This document shows positions 9,778 through 20,062 of a stretch of DNA of 64,000 bases, piece after piece. Where the stretch lies: positions 3,270,945 through 3,334,944 of the forward strand of contig NW_003314265.1 in NCBI RefSeq assembly GCF_000143415.4, given 5' to 3'. The stretch is from Selaginella moellendorffii (taxonomy: Eukaryota; Streptophyta; Lycopodiopsida; Selaginellales; Selaginellaceae). Both the position numbers and the translations under genes were made by a program. The notes below the pieces were generated by a model that searched no databases, was not told the origin of the DNA, and saw only the letters and a program-made list of their open reading frames with translations. Numbering within the stretch: the stretch's first letter is position 1; the number at the start of each line of letters is the position of its first letter.

Positions 9778-9827
9778 GGCCCTAGATCGAGTGGAGCTGG
9801 GCGCCGGCCTGTGATGGTTCACGGCGG
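9778..9827. promoter_or_regulatory. 50-bp divergent promoter between DYW-PPR and PH-domain genes
   Basis: Only 50 bp separate the two start codons, so the 5' UTRs and core promoters must overlap each other or the coding exons. A CTAGGGTTCT motif (telo-box-like) lies just inside the PPR gene at about 9744. No TATA box is seen. Confidence 0.5.
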
Positions 9828-12800
9828 ATGGAGTCGGAGGTGAGTGAGGACCTGCTGGTGTTTGTGGAAGCCACATTTCTTTCCTGGTGTGATTTCCAGG
9901 CCCTATTGTGGTCGCAGCCCGACTGGACGGGGCATTTGGACGTCTACAAGGAGGACGCGCGTGTTTGGGAGAGGCGATTTTTCCTTTTACAGGGATCGTT
10001 TCTCTTCTCTTTCAAGAATGAGGTATTGTTTGTTCTTGCCTTATTTTTCGACCTCCAATTATGATTGCGATGGTTTCAGCTTGACAGAAGCTCCCCTTTG
10101 GGAGTCATTGCTCTCGAAGGATGTCAAGTCGAGGAAGTTCCTGGTGATGCCTCCCGAAAGCACAAGCTCGTTGTAAAGCTCGGTCCGGAATATGCTGCCT
10201 TTGGGAATCATGACCAGTATTTTCTTTCGACATCATCTTCTGAATCACTGGTTTGTACCTTTGTTTTTTTTTCTTTTGTGTAAAATTCTAATTTCCGTAC
10301 CGCACTTCTTGTAGAGAAGTGCGATACGGAGACTGGAAGATGCATCAGATCCTCCAGAAGTTCTTTTTCGTACAGCAAATCTTTTTTGCATCACCCCGGC
10401 TATTGCTTCGTTTATTTATTTTATCTTTTTTGAAGGCTATCTCAACAAAACGTGGGCTAGAGCTGGCGAGTTAAGACATCTTTTGGCCAAGTCTCCCAAT
10501 GATAAGACAGAACTTGAATCTATCAAAAGCCTTGAAGCGCAATCTGTGAAGGTGAAGTTTCTTTTTCTCTTCTCGTTTTTTTCTTTCCACTGGCGAACTT
10601 GCTATTGAAACTTCCATTCTAATGTAGGTAACAGACGGAATTGGCTAAAACGTACGTGGAGAAGGAAGCGTTGCTCAAAAAAGTAGATAGACAGTGTGCC
10701 GAGGCAGATATAAAAGAAAAAGATTTGTGGAAAGTACAGATTCTCCGGGACATCTTAAACTCCAAGGGTTTGATATGCAGCTGGGTTGGACGTACATAAA
10801 TAACAAAGTCATTGCAGGAAATGCGGGGGATGTCCTTTTAAAGCTACAAAAGGAAACTCGATTGACCAGGGATGCCGTTGAACTCTTGCAAAAGAGAGCA
10901 AACTATCTGCAAGGGCAAGGTCTTGAAGATGTAACAATTTCTGATCTTGCATTGCTATTGACCGCTTTTAACTGCAATGTTTCTGTTCTACAGCTCTCTG
11001 AAGATTCTCGCAAGTCTCTGCATCGCAAGCTAAGGCTGGCCCTTGAGGCAATAAACGAGCGACATGCCAGGGTAGGATCGTATCACCATTTGCTGGTTTC
11101 TGAGTGCAGTTCATACAGATACGCGCTGAAGCTCCGCGGTACTCCTTTCCTGTGAACCCTCAGATATACTACCGAGGTGGCCATTCCAAGGTTAGTATTC
11201 TCAGAAGCATAACAGGTCTACACAGGACAATGACTCTCCCATCCCAATTCCAACGCTCGGTGTCACCAGCACCCTTCGTTCGTCCTCTTAGTCCTGCAAC
11301 TCCAAAAAGTCCACGTAGACCACCCAGTCCTCTTTCCCCTCAGCTGCCAGAATCTAAACCTTCTTCACCGCCAATTCCTCCCACAGACAACTCAAAAACT
11401 AAAGAAGGAAAGCGGTTTTTCAACCCTTTAAAGCTGCTTCCATTTCACCTCAAGTCATTCTTTCCCAAGTCATCCAAGTCTGACAAACATATAAAGGTGT
11501 CAAAGCCAGCTGAATCTCCTCCAAAGTCACCTGTGTTATCATCGAGAGAAAGTTTAAGCCATCCACATTTGACGACTTTTACGACTCCACTTTCGTCAGT
11601 TCCCAGAACTTCTGTCCAGTCATCACCTTATCCTCCTCATTTTTCGCCACAATCCTTGAGAGGCATTCTTCCGTCTCATATGAAAGCGTCAGTCCAGCAG
11701 CCTAGCTCCCCACTCGTGCTTCAGAAACTCGGACCACGTACACTGTCGTTTCACCAGCAACAAGCAAAGCCAGTGTCATCCATTGATTCGTCTCGTACTT
11801 CTTCAACAGTTTCTTCACCAGTCTTTAAGCTATCGCCATCTTCTCTGCGTGGAAAACTGCCTCCAAGCTCTAAGGCTAAAATACATAAGCCAGCAGACGA
11901 GCTCTTCCCTCCATTTGAGTTTAAAGTTCCAACAATACCTTCTAAACTTCCCACTCCAGGCTTCACATCACTTTCAGCGTCATCTGCTGCAACCCCGCGC
12001 TTTTTATCTCCTGAACGTCAATCTTCGCCATCTCAGAAGTTTCTACCGACGGTAACACCATTCTCTTCAAAACTTGTGTCGTCTCCAGCTGCTGAATGTC
12101 CTCAAACGCCATCAACCTCTCAAACGCCACCAAAACTGCCACTAAGTTCACCTCAAACGCCGCCATCGCCATCTCAAACGCCACCTCCACAAGTTCCAAT
12201 CTCTGGATCTTCTCCAAGTGTCCGGCCATCGATTCTAGCACAGCCGGCTGTTTCGGCTCGATCACCATCCAGTGTAACAGCAACTTCACCACCACATTCT
12301 CGAGCTCTGCCGCCATCTCCCGCTGCTCCTATAATTCCAGCTACTTCTCCTCGACAAGTTCCAGCTGCTCCCCCAGTTTCTCTTGAAGCTCCGAGAGTGT
12401 CTCCTCCTCGATCTCCAATTCTACCACCAAGACCCGATGCTCAAGTTCCACCTCCGCCAGCTTTTCAAGTTCCATCAGCGTCTGTTCAACCTCGGCCAGC
12501 TCTTCAACTTTGTACTGCGTCCGGCCAACAACCGACGCCTCCGCCGCCTCCTATAGCTCCTCCCGGACCAACGTCACCTTCTCGATCTCCGCCTAAAGCT
12601 GCGAGTCCTCGAGCGCCAACTGTTCAAGGTCTGACTCTGCCTACATCGCCTTCGACGTCAACAACACTTGCTACTGGATCTATCCCAGCACCTCAACCGA
12701 CGTCTCCACCGTCACACAAAGTTTCTTCACCGAAGTCACCAGTACCTCAAGTTGGATCTTTGCGTGAAGCTCGAGCTCCGGTTCGACCTCTTGCAGCTCT

Positions 12801-15800
12801 TCAAGTTCCTGGTCCACAACCGAAGTCTCTACCTCCTTCTAAAGTTTCTCCACCTAAGTCACCACCACCTCAAGTCGGAGTACCATCTCGACAACCAGCA
12901 CCACTAGCTGCTGTTCACGTTCCTGGTCCACAACCGGCTCCACCACCATCTAAAGTTTCTCCGCCGAAGTCACCACCACCTCAAGTTTCTGAAGCTCGAA
13001 CTGCACCAGCTCCGCCTGCAGCTCTTCAGTCTTCACCGCCTTCCAAATCTTCGCCACCGAAGTCACCACCACCTTCCAAAGTTTCGCCACCAAAGTCACA
13101 ACCACCTCAAGTTCCTGCAACTCGACAGCCAGCACTTGCAACTCTTCACGCTCCGGCTCCACCGAAGCCACCACCACCTCAAGCTCCTCAAGCTCGAGTT
13201 GCAACTCCTCCACCAGCACCGCCTGCAGCTCTACAACCCGCTTCACCGCCTAAAGTTTCTCCACATAAGTCCCCACCACCTCAAGCTCCTGAAGCTCGAG
13301 CTCCAACTCGACCACCAGCACCGCCTGCACCACTTCACGCTCCTGATCCACAACTAGCTTCACCATCTAAAGTTTCTCCACCGAAGTCACCACCATCTCA
13401 AGCTCCTGAAGCTCAAGCTCCAACTCGACCACCAGCACCACCAACTCCTGCCGCTCCAACTGTGTCCGGTTCACAATCGACGGTGACTCCACCTTTTCGA
13501 CCTTCTCCCCCTGCGACTGCCTCTCCTCCTCGACCACAGTGGGTGCCTCTGACTTCTGCAGCTCTTCAAGTTCCGATTGTGGCTACATCTCCACATCAAG
13601 CTCTGAGTGTCTCTGCTCCTCGGGCTTCAGCACGACCATCACCTTCTGCTGCTCAAGTGCCACTCCATGCTCAAGCTTCTTCTCCATCGGCATCACCACC
13701 TCGAACAGGATCTCTACTACCAGCGCGACCTCCAGTTGCTCATAGTTTATCTCCTCCACAAGCTCCACCAGGTACGTCGCCACCATCTCAGCTGCTTCTG
13801 AATTTCCACTTACAGGTGTTTCAAGTGTCTCTTCTCGAGCTCAAGCTCCAACAGCGTCTATCCCTCCGCCTCGAACACCAACATCGCCACCACCTTTGAG
13901 AGCTCCAGCGCCTCCTCCAGCACCTCCTCCGGTTCCCATTGCGTCCGGCAGTGCTGTTGTAAACCGTCCAGCATTTACTCCGGGATCGCCACCTTTTCGA
14001 GCTCCTTCACAAGTTTTTCTGCCAACCATGTCTGGACCACAGCGACCACAGCCGCAACCAGTTTCTTCTCATCCGCCGGCAGCACAAGCTCCTCAAGGAC
14101 CTCGAGCTCCACCGCCGCTTCCGCAAGGGCCTCCTCGAGCTCCAATGCCGGTGCCTCCTTCTCAACGTCCGTTTGTTTCTCCGCAAGGTCGTCCTCTACC
14201 TGCAGCACCTCCTGCTATCAGTGCAGCCCCTCTTAGACCGCCTCCTCCACTTCTTCAACGTCCACCATTTTCGAGTTCACCCCTGCAAGGTCCTCCACCA
14301 CGTCCGGCTTTTGTTGCTCCACAGGCTTTGGGCCCTACACCTTCATCAGATCTCTATGCGCGCCCGGCAACTTTCCAGAGAATGCTTGCTCCACCGGGTT
14401 CTAGAACTCCACCGCCGCCGCCACCACTTCCTCCTCAACGTGGCCAAGCACCAGGTCCACCGCCGACTCCAAGAATGCCAGGAACTGGAGCTATGCTCAG
14501 AGCACCCCTGGCAGCTGGTCCTGTAGAGCAAAGGCCGCCACCTCAACAGCCTTCACCGTTTCCAGCGGCAACACCTCAGCAAGGAGGGCCACCTCCATTT
14601 CCAGCAGCTAGACCACCTCAACAAACAGCACCATCTCCATCTTCCGCGGGGCCTTCTCCTGGACTGTCACCATTTCAGGCGAGGGCAGCTCAAGGACCAC
14701 CTCCACCTCCACTTCCGCCGCCTCCTCGTCCCTTTCCTTCTTCGCTGCAGCGAGGTCCTGGTCCTCCACAGCCATCGCAGCAGCGAGCTCCTGGTCCTCC
14801 ACAGCCAGCGAGACCGTTGGCTCCATCTTCCCGAGCGGTAACTCCACAACCTTTAAGGCCGGATAAAGCAACAACACCACGTCCAGAGTTTAGGCCGCCA
14901 GCTCCAGGCGAGTTTAATGCTGCTAGAACTCCTCTCAGGCGGACCAGCTCTTCGCCGTCTCTTCTTCCGTCTGCGACTCCAGGGCCTTATCGTCCGCCAC
15001 CACCGCCGCCACCACTTCCTCAGTGGCGCCCGCAAGCTTTGGTTACACCGCAAGTTATGACTCACAGCCAGAGCCAGCTACGTCCTGGACTTGCTGTTGA
15101 TAATCGGTCCATGCAGCTCTTGGATGCGGTGAGCTTTGCAGCTCTGAATCTGCTCATGCACATCTACAATCAGGCAGAAGCTTTTGTACAGAAGAATCAA
15201 CAGCGAGCTGTGGTGGAAACTTCTTCTGTCAAGGTATCATTGTTCTATGTCGCTTGCCTCAAAGTTTTAAAGGTTTTTAACATCTACGTACCAGGGTAGC
15301 GATGTTTCTTCGGAGCTCAACTCTGGCACTGACGGTAGGCAACCTGAGCAGGAGAAATGTGATGGGATGACTCAAACGAGGGAATTTGAATCGGTTCGAC
15401 GTGATGGAGCCACACAGACTGCAGGCCAAGGGGACCAACCCCGTTATCCTTCACCTGGAGCGTCCCGGCGAAATCAAATGGCTGGGCCGTCAGCTCCACC
15501 AGTTTATGACTATAGAAGAGAGCCTCCTGCTCCACGACGAAGGCCAAGGTACCAGCAGCAGCGAGCACTCTACCTTGGAAATCCTGCCGGGCTACGTCCT
15601 TTGCCAGCTCCAAAGCCTCGGAGACGTCTTGACATGTTTCATATTCTGAGGCCGCACATTGATCGGAGCTACTACACCGAAGATGACGATCCGTATATGC
15701 GGAGAAGGAACAGAGGTATGCGAGAAGAGTTTTACTATCCGGAAGAATGGGAATCGTGGAGTCCTGTAAGAAGACAGGTTCAGCAGCGAGTAGTTCTGAG

Positions 15801-16038
15801 GGAGGAAGACGATGAGGTTGATCTCAAGCAGCAGCAGGAAAAACACAAGCAGGATCAAAACGTTCAAGTTTTGAGTCCCCAGTCCTCGGCTCGCTCTGTT
15901 GTTTCGTCGAGACAGACCTCCGCATCCTCGACCGAGTCTGACGATGACAACGGTGCATCAACTTCGTTGCCAGAGATTTCCATCGACCTGACGTGCACTT
16001 ACGAATTTGGTTTCGCTGGTGGCGGTCGGAGAAAATGA
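9828..16038 (+). CDS. Large PH-domain, coiled-coil and proline-rich protein
   Basis: Ten exons close in one frame: 9828-9839, 9900-10022, 10080-10250, 10315-10369, 10436-10551, 10635-10767, 10818-11071, 11119-13771, 13816-15233 and 15295-16038, about 1892 residues. A PH domain (about residues 10-120, with WERRFFLLQGSFLFSF and LGVIALEGCQVEEV) should bind phosphoinositides or a protein partner. A Glu/Lys-rich coiled coil follows (about 120-290). Then come roughly 1300 residues dominated by Pro, Ser and Ala with many PxxP and poly-Pro runs, then a short hydrophobic helix (AALNLLMHIYNQAEAF), and a charged tail. The proline part recalls a formin FH1 region, but no FH2 domain follows. I do not recognise a named family for the whole. 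The acceptor at 11118 could instead be at 11109, and intron 4 is uncertain. Confidence 0.75.
12718..13440 (+). repeat. Coding minisatellite with KVSPPKSPPPQ core
   Basis: Within the proline-rich exon the core KVSPPKSPPPQ recurs about six or seven times (near 12718, 12841, 12952, 13076, 13250 and 13370), spaced about 30-45 residues and separated by variable Ala/Pro spacers such as APPAALQ. The underlying DNA is repeated too, so this looks like an expanding and diverging tandem array. Each core offers a PxxP-type ligand and an SPxK phosphosite. Confidence 0.8.
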
Positions 16039-16093
16039 AGTTTTATCACCTCAGGTAGCTTCTTTCTTTCGTCTTTTGGGTAGGGCTTCAACA

Positions 16094-17026
16094 ATGGCTT
16101 GGATGTTCCAACAGGTCCGCTGGAGAATGAGTTGGGCGAGGAAGCATCGTGACCAAGACCTCTGGGACGCTCTCAACGATCTCAAAGATGAGCTCCATTT
16201 CAAGCAGGCGGTCGTTCGGTTCGAGCGTAAGCAGGAAATCCTTCACTCGTGGCCGGAGGAGCACCTCCAGTTGGAAGGCCCCAAGTCGGAAGACACACGG
16301 CTCATGGGCGACTCGCTGCTCCAAGGCTGGCAAAGCGGCATTCCTCCACAACGCTCACTTGCATGGTATGTGGCTCAAAAGCGCCCCGTGAATCCAACAA
16401 TGGTCGCTCAAGTTCTTCACAGGTGCCGGACTCCTTTTGTCGCGTGGGAGTTTTTCGACTGGGCTAGGAAGTTGCCTGGATACCAACACACTGGAGCTAC
16501 TTGCGCTATGCTCTTCCGGGTGTATTTTCTGTCTGGCTATCCCAACGCAGCTATGAAGTTCTTCAAGGAACAAGTTCCTAGTCTGTGCAACCCAACTGAG
16601 ATCCTCTACAACGTTCTCATTCAGGGGCTGTGCTTAGCTGGGAAGATGCAAGAGGCGATCAACCTTTATGAAGAGATGACTGGAGTTTGTGGAGTTCCTC
16701 GTCCCGGGAGAAACACCAACCTCATTCTCAGGGATGGACTTATTCACAATGGCTACCTTTCAGAGGCAGAGGAGTTTGAAAAGAAACTAGATCTACGTAA
16801 GGGAGGCAGCAGTGCAACAAAGGCTACAGACTTCGTTAAGCTTCGAAGGAAAATCTGGAGATCAAAGTTATCGGAGAAAGAGCTCATTCACCAATGTCGC
16901 AATCCGGAGGTTCAACAACAGGGATTGCTAAAAAGACGGCGGAGACCATTAAAGAAGAAAAGGACCTTCAAACCTCCACGTCCAAAACGAAGAGAGCCTC
17001 ACGCCGAATTTGCAAGCTTAAGCTGA
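16094..17026 (+). CDS. Short P-class PPR protein with basic C-terminal tail
   Basis: An intronless frame of 310 residues starting at the ATG at 16094. Upstream in-frame sequence belongs to the spacer after the PH-domain gene, whose stop is 55 bp away. The middle (about 90-235) holds about three to four P-type PPR motifs, for example ILYNVLIQGLCLAGKMQEAI. The N terminus is Arg/Trp-rich and could be a targeting region. The last 70 residues are strongly basic (KRRRRPLKKKRTFKPPRPKRR). Short PPR proteins of this sort act in organellar intron splicing or RNA stability; THA8 is an example, though I cannot assign orthology. The 3' end is 36 bp from the convergent P450 stop. Confidence 0.85.
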   Translation: MAWMFQQVRWRMSWARKHRDQDLWDALNDLKDELHFKQAVVRFERKQEILHSWPEEHLQLEGPKSEDTRLMGDSLLQGWQSGIPPQRSLAWYVAQKRPVNPTMVAQVLHRCRTPFVAWEFFDWARKLPGYQHTGATCAMLFRVYFLSGYPNAAMKFFKEQVPSLCNPTEILYNVLIQGLCLAGKMQEAINLYEEMTGVCGVPRPGRNTNLILRDGLIHNGYLSEAEEFEKKLDLRKGGSSATKATDFVKLRRKIWRSKLSEKELIHQCRNPEVQQQGLLKRRRRPLKKKRTFKPPRPKRREPHAEFASLS

Positions 17027-17062
17027 AAGGTGACACTTGCTCCGATATCTTAAAGTCAAACA

Positions 17063-18511
17063 CTAAGATCGTCTTTGACAGATAGATGCTCTCAGTGGGT
17101 TCTTCATCTGAACCGTGAAGACTGTTCTCGGGCTTAGATCCACTTCCTTGCCTTCGGCTCTCCACTCGAATGCCTGGACCAAGTTGGCGACAATGAGATG
17201 AACGTGTAGCATTCCGAGGTGCTTCCCGGGACAATCTCGCCTTCCAGCTCCAAACGGGATCATGCTCATTCTCTTGCTCAACTCGGTCTGCTCGAAGAAC
17301 CTTTCCGGCAGGAACTTGTCGGGATTCTTCCAAACGCCTGCATCGTTGGACAGGCTCTGGAGATGAACCACCACAGTGCTTTCCTTGGGGATGTCATATC
17401 CTGCGAGCTTGGTTGCGTGAACCGGCGTGCGAGGCGCAGACAAGTACACCGGAGGGTGTTTTCTCAGAGCCTCCTTGACGACCGCATGCAGGTATGGCAG
17501 CTTTGGCAGATCAGCAACTTTCACCCCGCTTTTCTGCCCGACGTTTTCAGCCAGCTCTCGAAAGACTCTCTCCTGTATTCCTGGGTACTTGATCAGGTTG
17601 GCCATACTCCATTCAACACAGTTGGTGGTGGTGTCAGCCCCGGCAATGAAGAGCTCCCTCACGAGAACAGCTAAGTCGAGGTCGACATCCTCCAAGTTCT
17701 TCCCTTGGAGTGAAAGCAAAGTCTGGACGTAGCTTTCGCTGGCCGCTGGACATTCTCGGGACAAGAGCCCTTTGAGCAGCTGGTTTTGACGTACCAAGAA
17801 GCTCTTCTGCTTGGTGTGGCTAGTGAAGACTTTGAGAAACGGAACCAGATCCCCGAGCACAGGATGCAGCATCGTGGTGGCCTCCTTCATCAGAGCGTTG
17901 AGCTCCTCCAACTTGGCCTCCTCCAACTTTCGTCCAAAGCATACAAAGCTCAGGATCTGGAAGAGAACGCACCTTACACTCACGGACAGGGACTCGACAG
18001 TGCCGCCGGACTGTTTCGCCTCGGATGCAAGCTTTCGCACCAGATCTTCCGCGGCTTGTTCTTGGACCGGAGCGAAGCCGCTCATCACCCGCGGGCTCAG
18101 GATGCCACTCACCAAATTCTTCCTCGTGGCTCGCCAGTGGACTCCATACGGCGACGAGTTGATGGTCTTGAAGCCGCTGGTGAGCAGCCTCATGGAGGGG
18201 ACGTCGGGCCTCGAGGCAAGCACCGAGCCTTTCTCGACCAGCGCCTCGCGAGCGATGTCGGGGCTGGAGATGAGGATGGTGGCGACGGAGCCATTCCAGA
18301 GCGTGACGATGGGGCCATACCTCGCGACCAGCTGCTGGAACTTTTGTGGATCGGAGAGGAGCCGGGGGATCTCACGCATGGATCCAAGAACAGGCCAGCC
18401 GATCGGGCCGGGTGGCATTCGCCGGCGGAGATTCAAGTGCTGGAGGAAGAACAAGCTCCATGAAGCGAGAGCGAGCAACGCGATTGTGGCCACTAGCGCT
18501 GCAAGGTCCAT
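17063..18511 (-). CDS. Cytochrome P450, CYP71 clan (CYP77/CYP89-like)
   Basis: An intronless frame of 482 residues with every diagnostic P450 element. These are an N-terminal membrane anchor (about 3-23), the PPGPIGWPVLG hinge (33-43), the I-helix AGADTTT (290-296), the K-helix ExxR (Glu347-Arg350), PERF (402-405), and the heme loop FGAGRRDCPG (420-429) with the thiolate Cys427. It is therefore expected to be an ER-anchored haem monooxygenase using NADPH-P450 reductase. The I-helix and SPYGVHWRATRKN region recall the CYP77/CYP89 group, whose members hydroxylate or epoxidise fatty acids among other substrates. The substrate is not predictable from sequence alone. A TATA box lies 70 bp upstream of the start codon. 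Confidence 0.95.
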   Translation of the reverse strand: MDLAALVATIALLALASWSLFFLQHLNLRRRMPPGPIGWPVLGSMREIPRLLSDPQKFQQLVARYGPIVTLWNGSVATILISSPDIAREALVEKGSVLASRPDVPSMRLLTSGFKTINSSPYGVHWRATRKNLVSGILSPRVMSGFAPVQEQAAEDLVRKLASEAKQSGGTVESLSVSVRCVLFQILSFVCFGRKLEEAKLEELNALMKEATTMLHPVLGDLVPFLKVFTSHTKQKSFLVRQNQLLKGLLSRECPAASESYVQTLLSLQGKNLEDVDLDLAVLVRELFIAGADTTTNCVEWSMANLIKYPGIQERVFRELAENVGQKSGVKVADLPKLPYLHAVVKEALRKHPPVYLSAPRTPVHATKLAGYDIPKESTVVVHLQSLSNDAGVWKNPDKFLPERFFEQTELSKRMSMIPFGAGRRDCPGKHLGMLHVHLIVANLVQAFEWRAEGKEVDLSPRTVFTVQMKNPLRASICQRRS

Positions 18512-18580
18512 GGATAAAGAAGATCTCGTGGACTAAAAACGTGGTCTGTTTAGCTTCAGCAGGGATGGCAGACCTGACAT

Positions 18581-18588
18581 TTTATATA
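18581..18588 (-). promoter_or_regulatory. TATA box of the P450 gene
   Basis: The minus strand reads TATATAAA here, 69-77 bp upstream of the P450 start codon, a normal TATA position for a short 5' UTR. Confidence 0.7.
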
Positions 18589-18599
18589 CGACAGATGAA

Positions 18600-19620
18600 C
18601 GGTATCATTCCTCCAAACTTTGGACCACACTGAGCAGAATCTAACTTGAAGCTTAAGTACACACAGGGAGAGGTTTTGAGTGTTCCACACTCCCCTTTTG
18701 TACTTTTGCTTTGGTGCCAATTCTTCTCGTCTTTGGCTGGAATACAAAGGCAGCCCATTTGACAAAATAAAAAGGGTTGAAGGAAAAAACTGTCCAGTTT
18801 TTTTTCCTTTCTCATGGATAAGCATTGTGCATGGCATTTTTATCGCCACTTGTCAAGTTGGAGATACCTTTAAGATTAGCACAACTGTCCGAACGAAATA
18901 AGTCTTAAGACTAAATTAAAAATTATAAAGCTCTTTCTATTTAGATTTAAGTTGAAACTTTTTCTCAATAGTATATAACTTATATTATTTAAAATTAAAT
19001 TAGTTTTATAATAAGAATCTAATCTATTTTAAAATTACCAAAATATTTCCTAACATTATATTTCAAGTTGGTCACACATTTCAAAACAGTTGCAAAATGC
19101 ATAAAGAATGAAAGAATGCTGAAAATTAATCTTACATACTTAAGGAAATACAGTGCGAAAGTGATTTGGTCCTTCTTGTTAAAATATTTCAGGCTTGATA
19201 ATCAACATGCCTACGCTATTCTTTCAGCAATCTTCCATAGCTTGGGGTGTTCTGATAGTTTACATAGCATCAATCCAAACCAGATATGAGCATTTTTAAG
19301 GCTCTTCAGCCCCCCATGCTAAAGATAATATCAAGAAGCAGCAAAGAGAACAAAGTACCTCCGTAACAACCAGCAATGTGTTTCTATCTCTCGACCTTGT
19401 ATTGTCTTGATCTTTTTGGCTTTCAACTTGCCTGCTTCCCCAATGAGACGCCTGTTCGATTTCATCGTCTGTGAGCTGGCTTTAGAACTCGGTTTGAGAG
19501 ACAATGCACAGATCTAGATAAGTAATCAAATCTGGAATGCATAGGTCTGGGAGTGCTGGAGACTGAAGTGGAGCAACATACCAATTCATGTAACTGTAAG
19601 AATCTTGAGACAGTTAAATA
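18600..19620. other. AT-rich intergenic region
   Basis: About 1 kb between the P450 promoter and the 3' end of the cysteine-rich peptide gene. Base composition becomes strongly AT-rich from 18900. Only short frames occur and no family similarity or repeat was recognised. Confidence 0.6.
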
Positions 19621-19631
19621 AACAGCAAAAC

Positions 19632-19668
19632 TTTATTCATATGAAAACTACATACGTATCAATTTATT
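19632..19668 (-). terminator. Poly(A) signals of the cysteine-rich peptide gene
   Basis: On the minus strand AATAAA occurs at 19663-19668 and again at 19632-19637, downstream of the stop codon and of a likely 3' UTR intron. They are the natural candidates for polyadenylation of the small gene at 19817-20011. Confidence 0.5.
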
Positions 19669-19816
19669 GAGGTAGCATACGCAATCCTGGCTTCAAGTAT
19701 CCACTTAGTTCTCTCCCAGAAAGGCAAAGATACCCTGAGCAACAACAAACAGCAAGTACTTCAACTTAGTGAATTAGTCTTGCAGGAGTCGTGAGCATCA
19801 CTTACATGGAGCATAG

Positions 19817-20011
19817 TTAAGTCTGAGAGGATGCTCTCAAGCGGCCCAAAGATCGAATACATGTCAGGCAAATTTCCCTACCGAAGTAGGGATCGTATTT
19901 ACAACAAAACCATTTGGGGCAGCTAGAATCTTGACAAGCACCACTAGCAACCATGAAGCAAGCAAGGAGGCAGAGTGTGAAGAAGCAAAGAGCTGCTGCA
20001 GTGACCTTCAT
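19817..20011 (-). CDS. Small secreted cysteine-rich peptide
   Basis: A 64-residue frame from the ATG at 20011, which is preferred because it places the signal peptide at the N terminus. Residues 1-25 form a signal peptide: a Lys followed by a long hydrophobic core ending VASGA. The mature part of about 39 residues has six cysteines in the pattern C-x4-C-x4-CC-x10-C-x2-C, which suggests three disulfides, and a basic tail. Such peptides act in the apoplast as antimicrobial or signalling molecules. I do not recognise the spacing as a named family such as defensin or snakin. A TATA box lies 45 bp upstream. After the stop codon, GTAAG at 19801-19805 and an AG at 19735-19736 mark a likely 71-nt 3' UTR intron whose junction is 11 nt past the stop. 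Confidence 0.7.
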   Translation of the reverse strand: MKVTAAALCFFTLCLLACFMVASGACQDSSCPKWFCCKYDPYFGREICLTCIRSLGRLRASSQT

Positions 20012-20055
20012 CGTGTTCGCCCCTTTTTGGAATCCAGAGAGGAACACCTATGTTA

Positions 20056-20062
20056 TTATATA
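20056..20062 (-). promoter_or_regulatory. TATA box of the cysteine-rich peptide gene
   Basis: The minus strand reads TATATAA, 45 bp upstream of the start codon at 20011. This supports the small frame being a real transcription unit. Confidence 0.6.
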
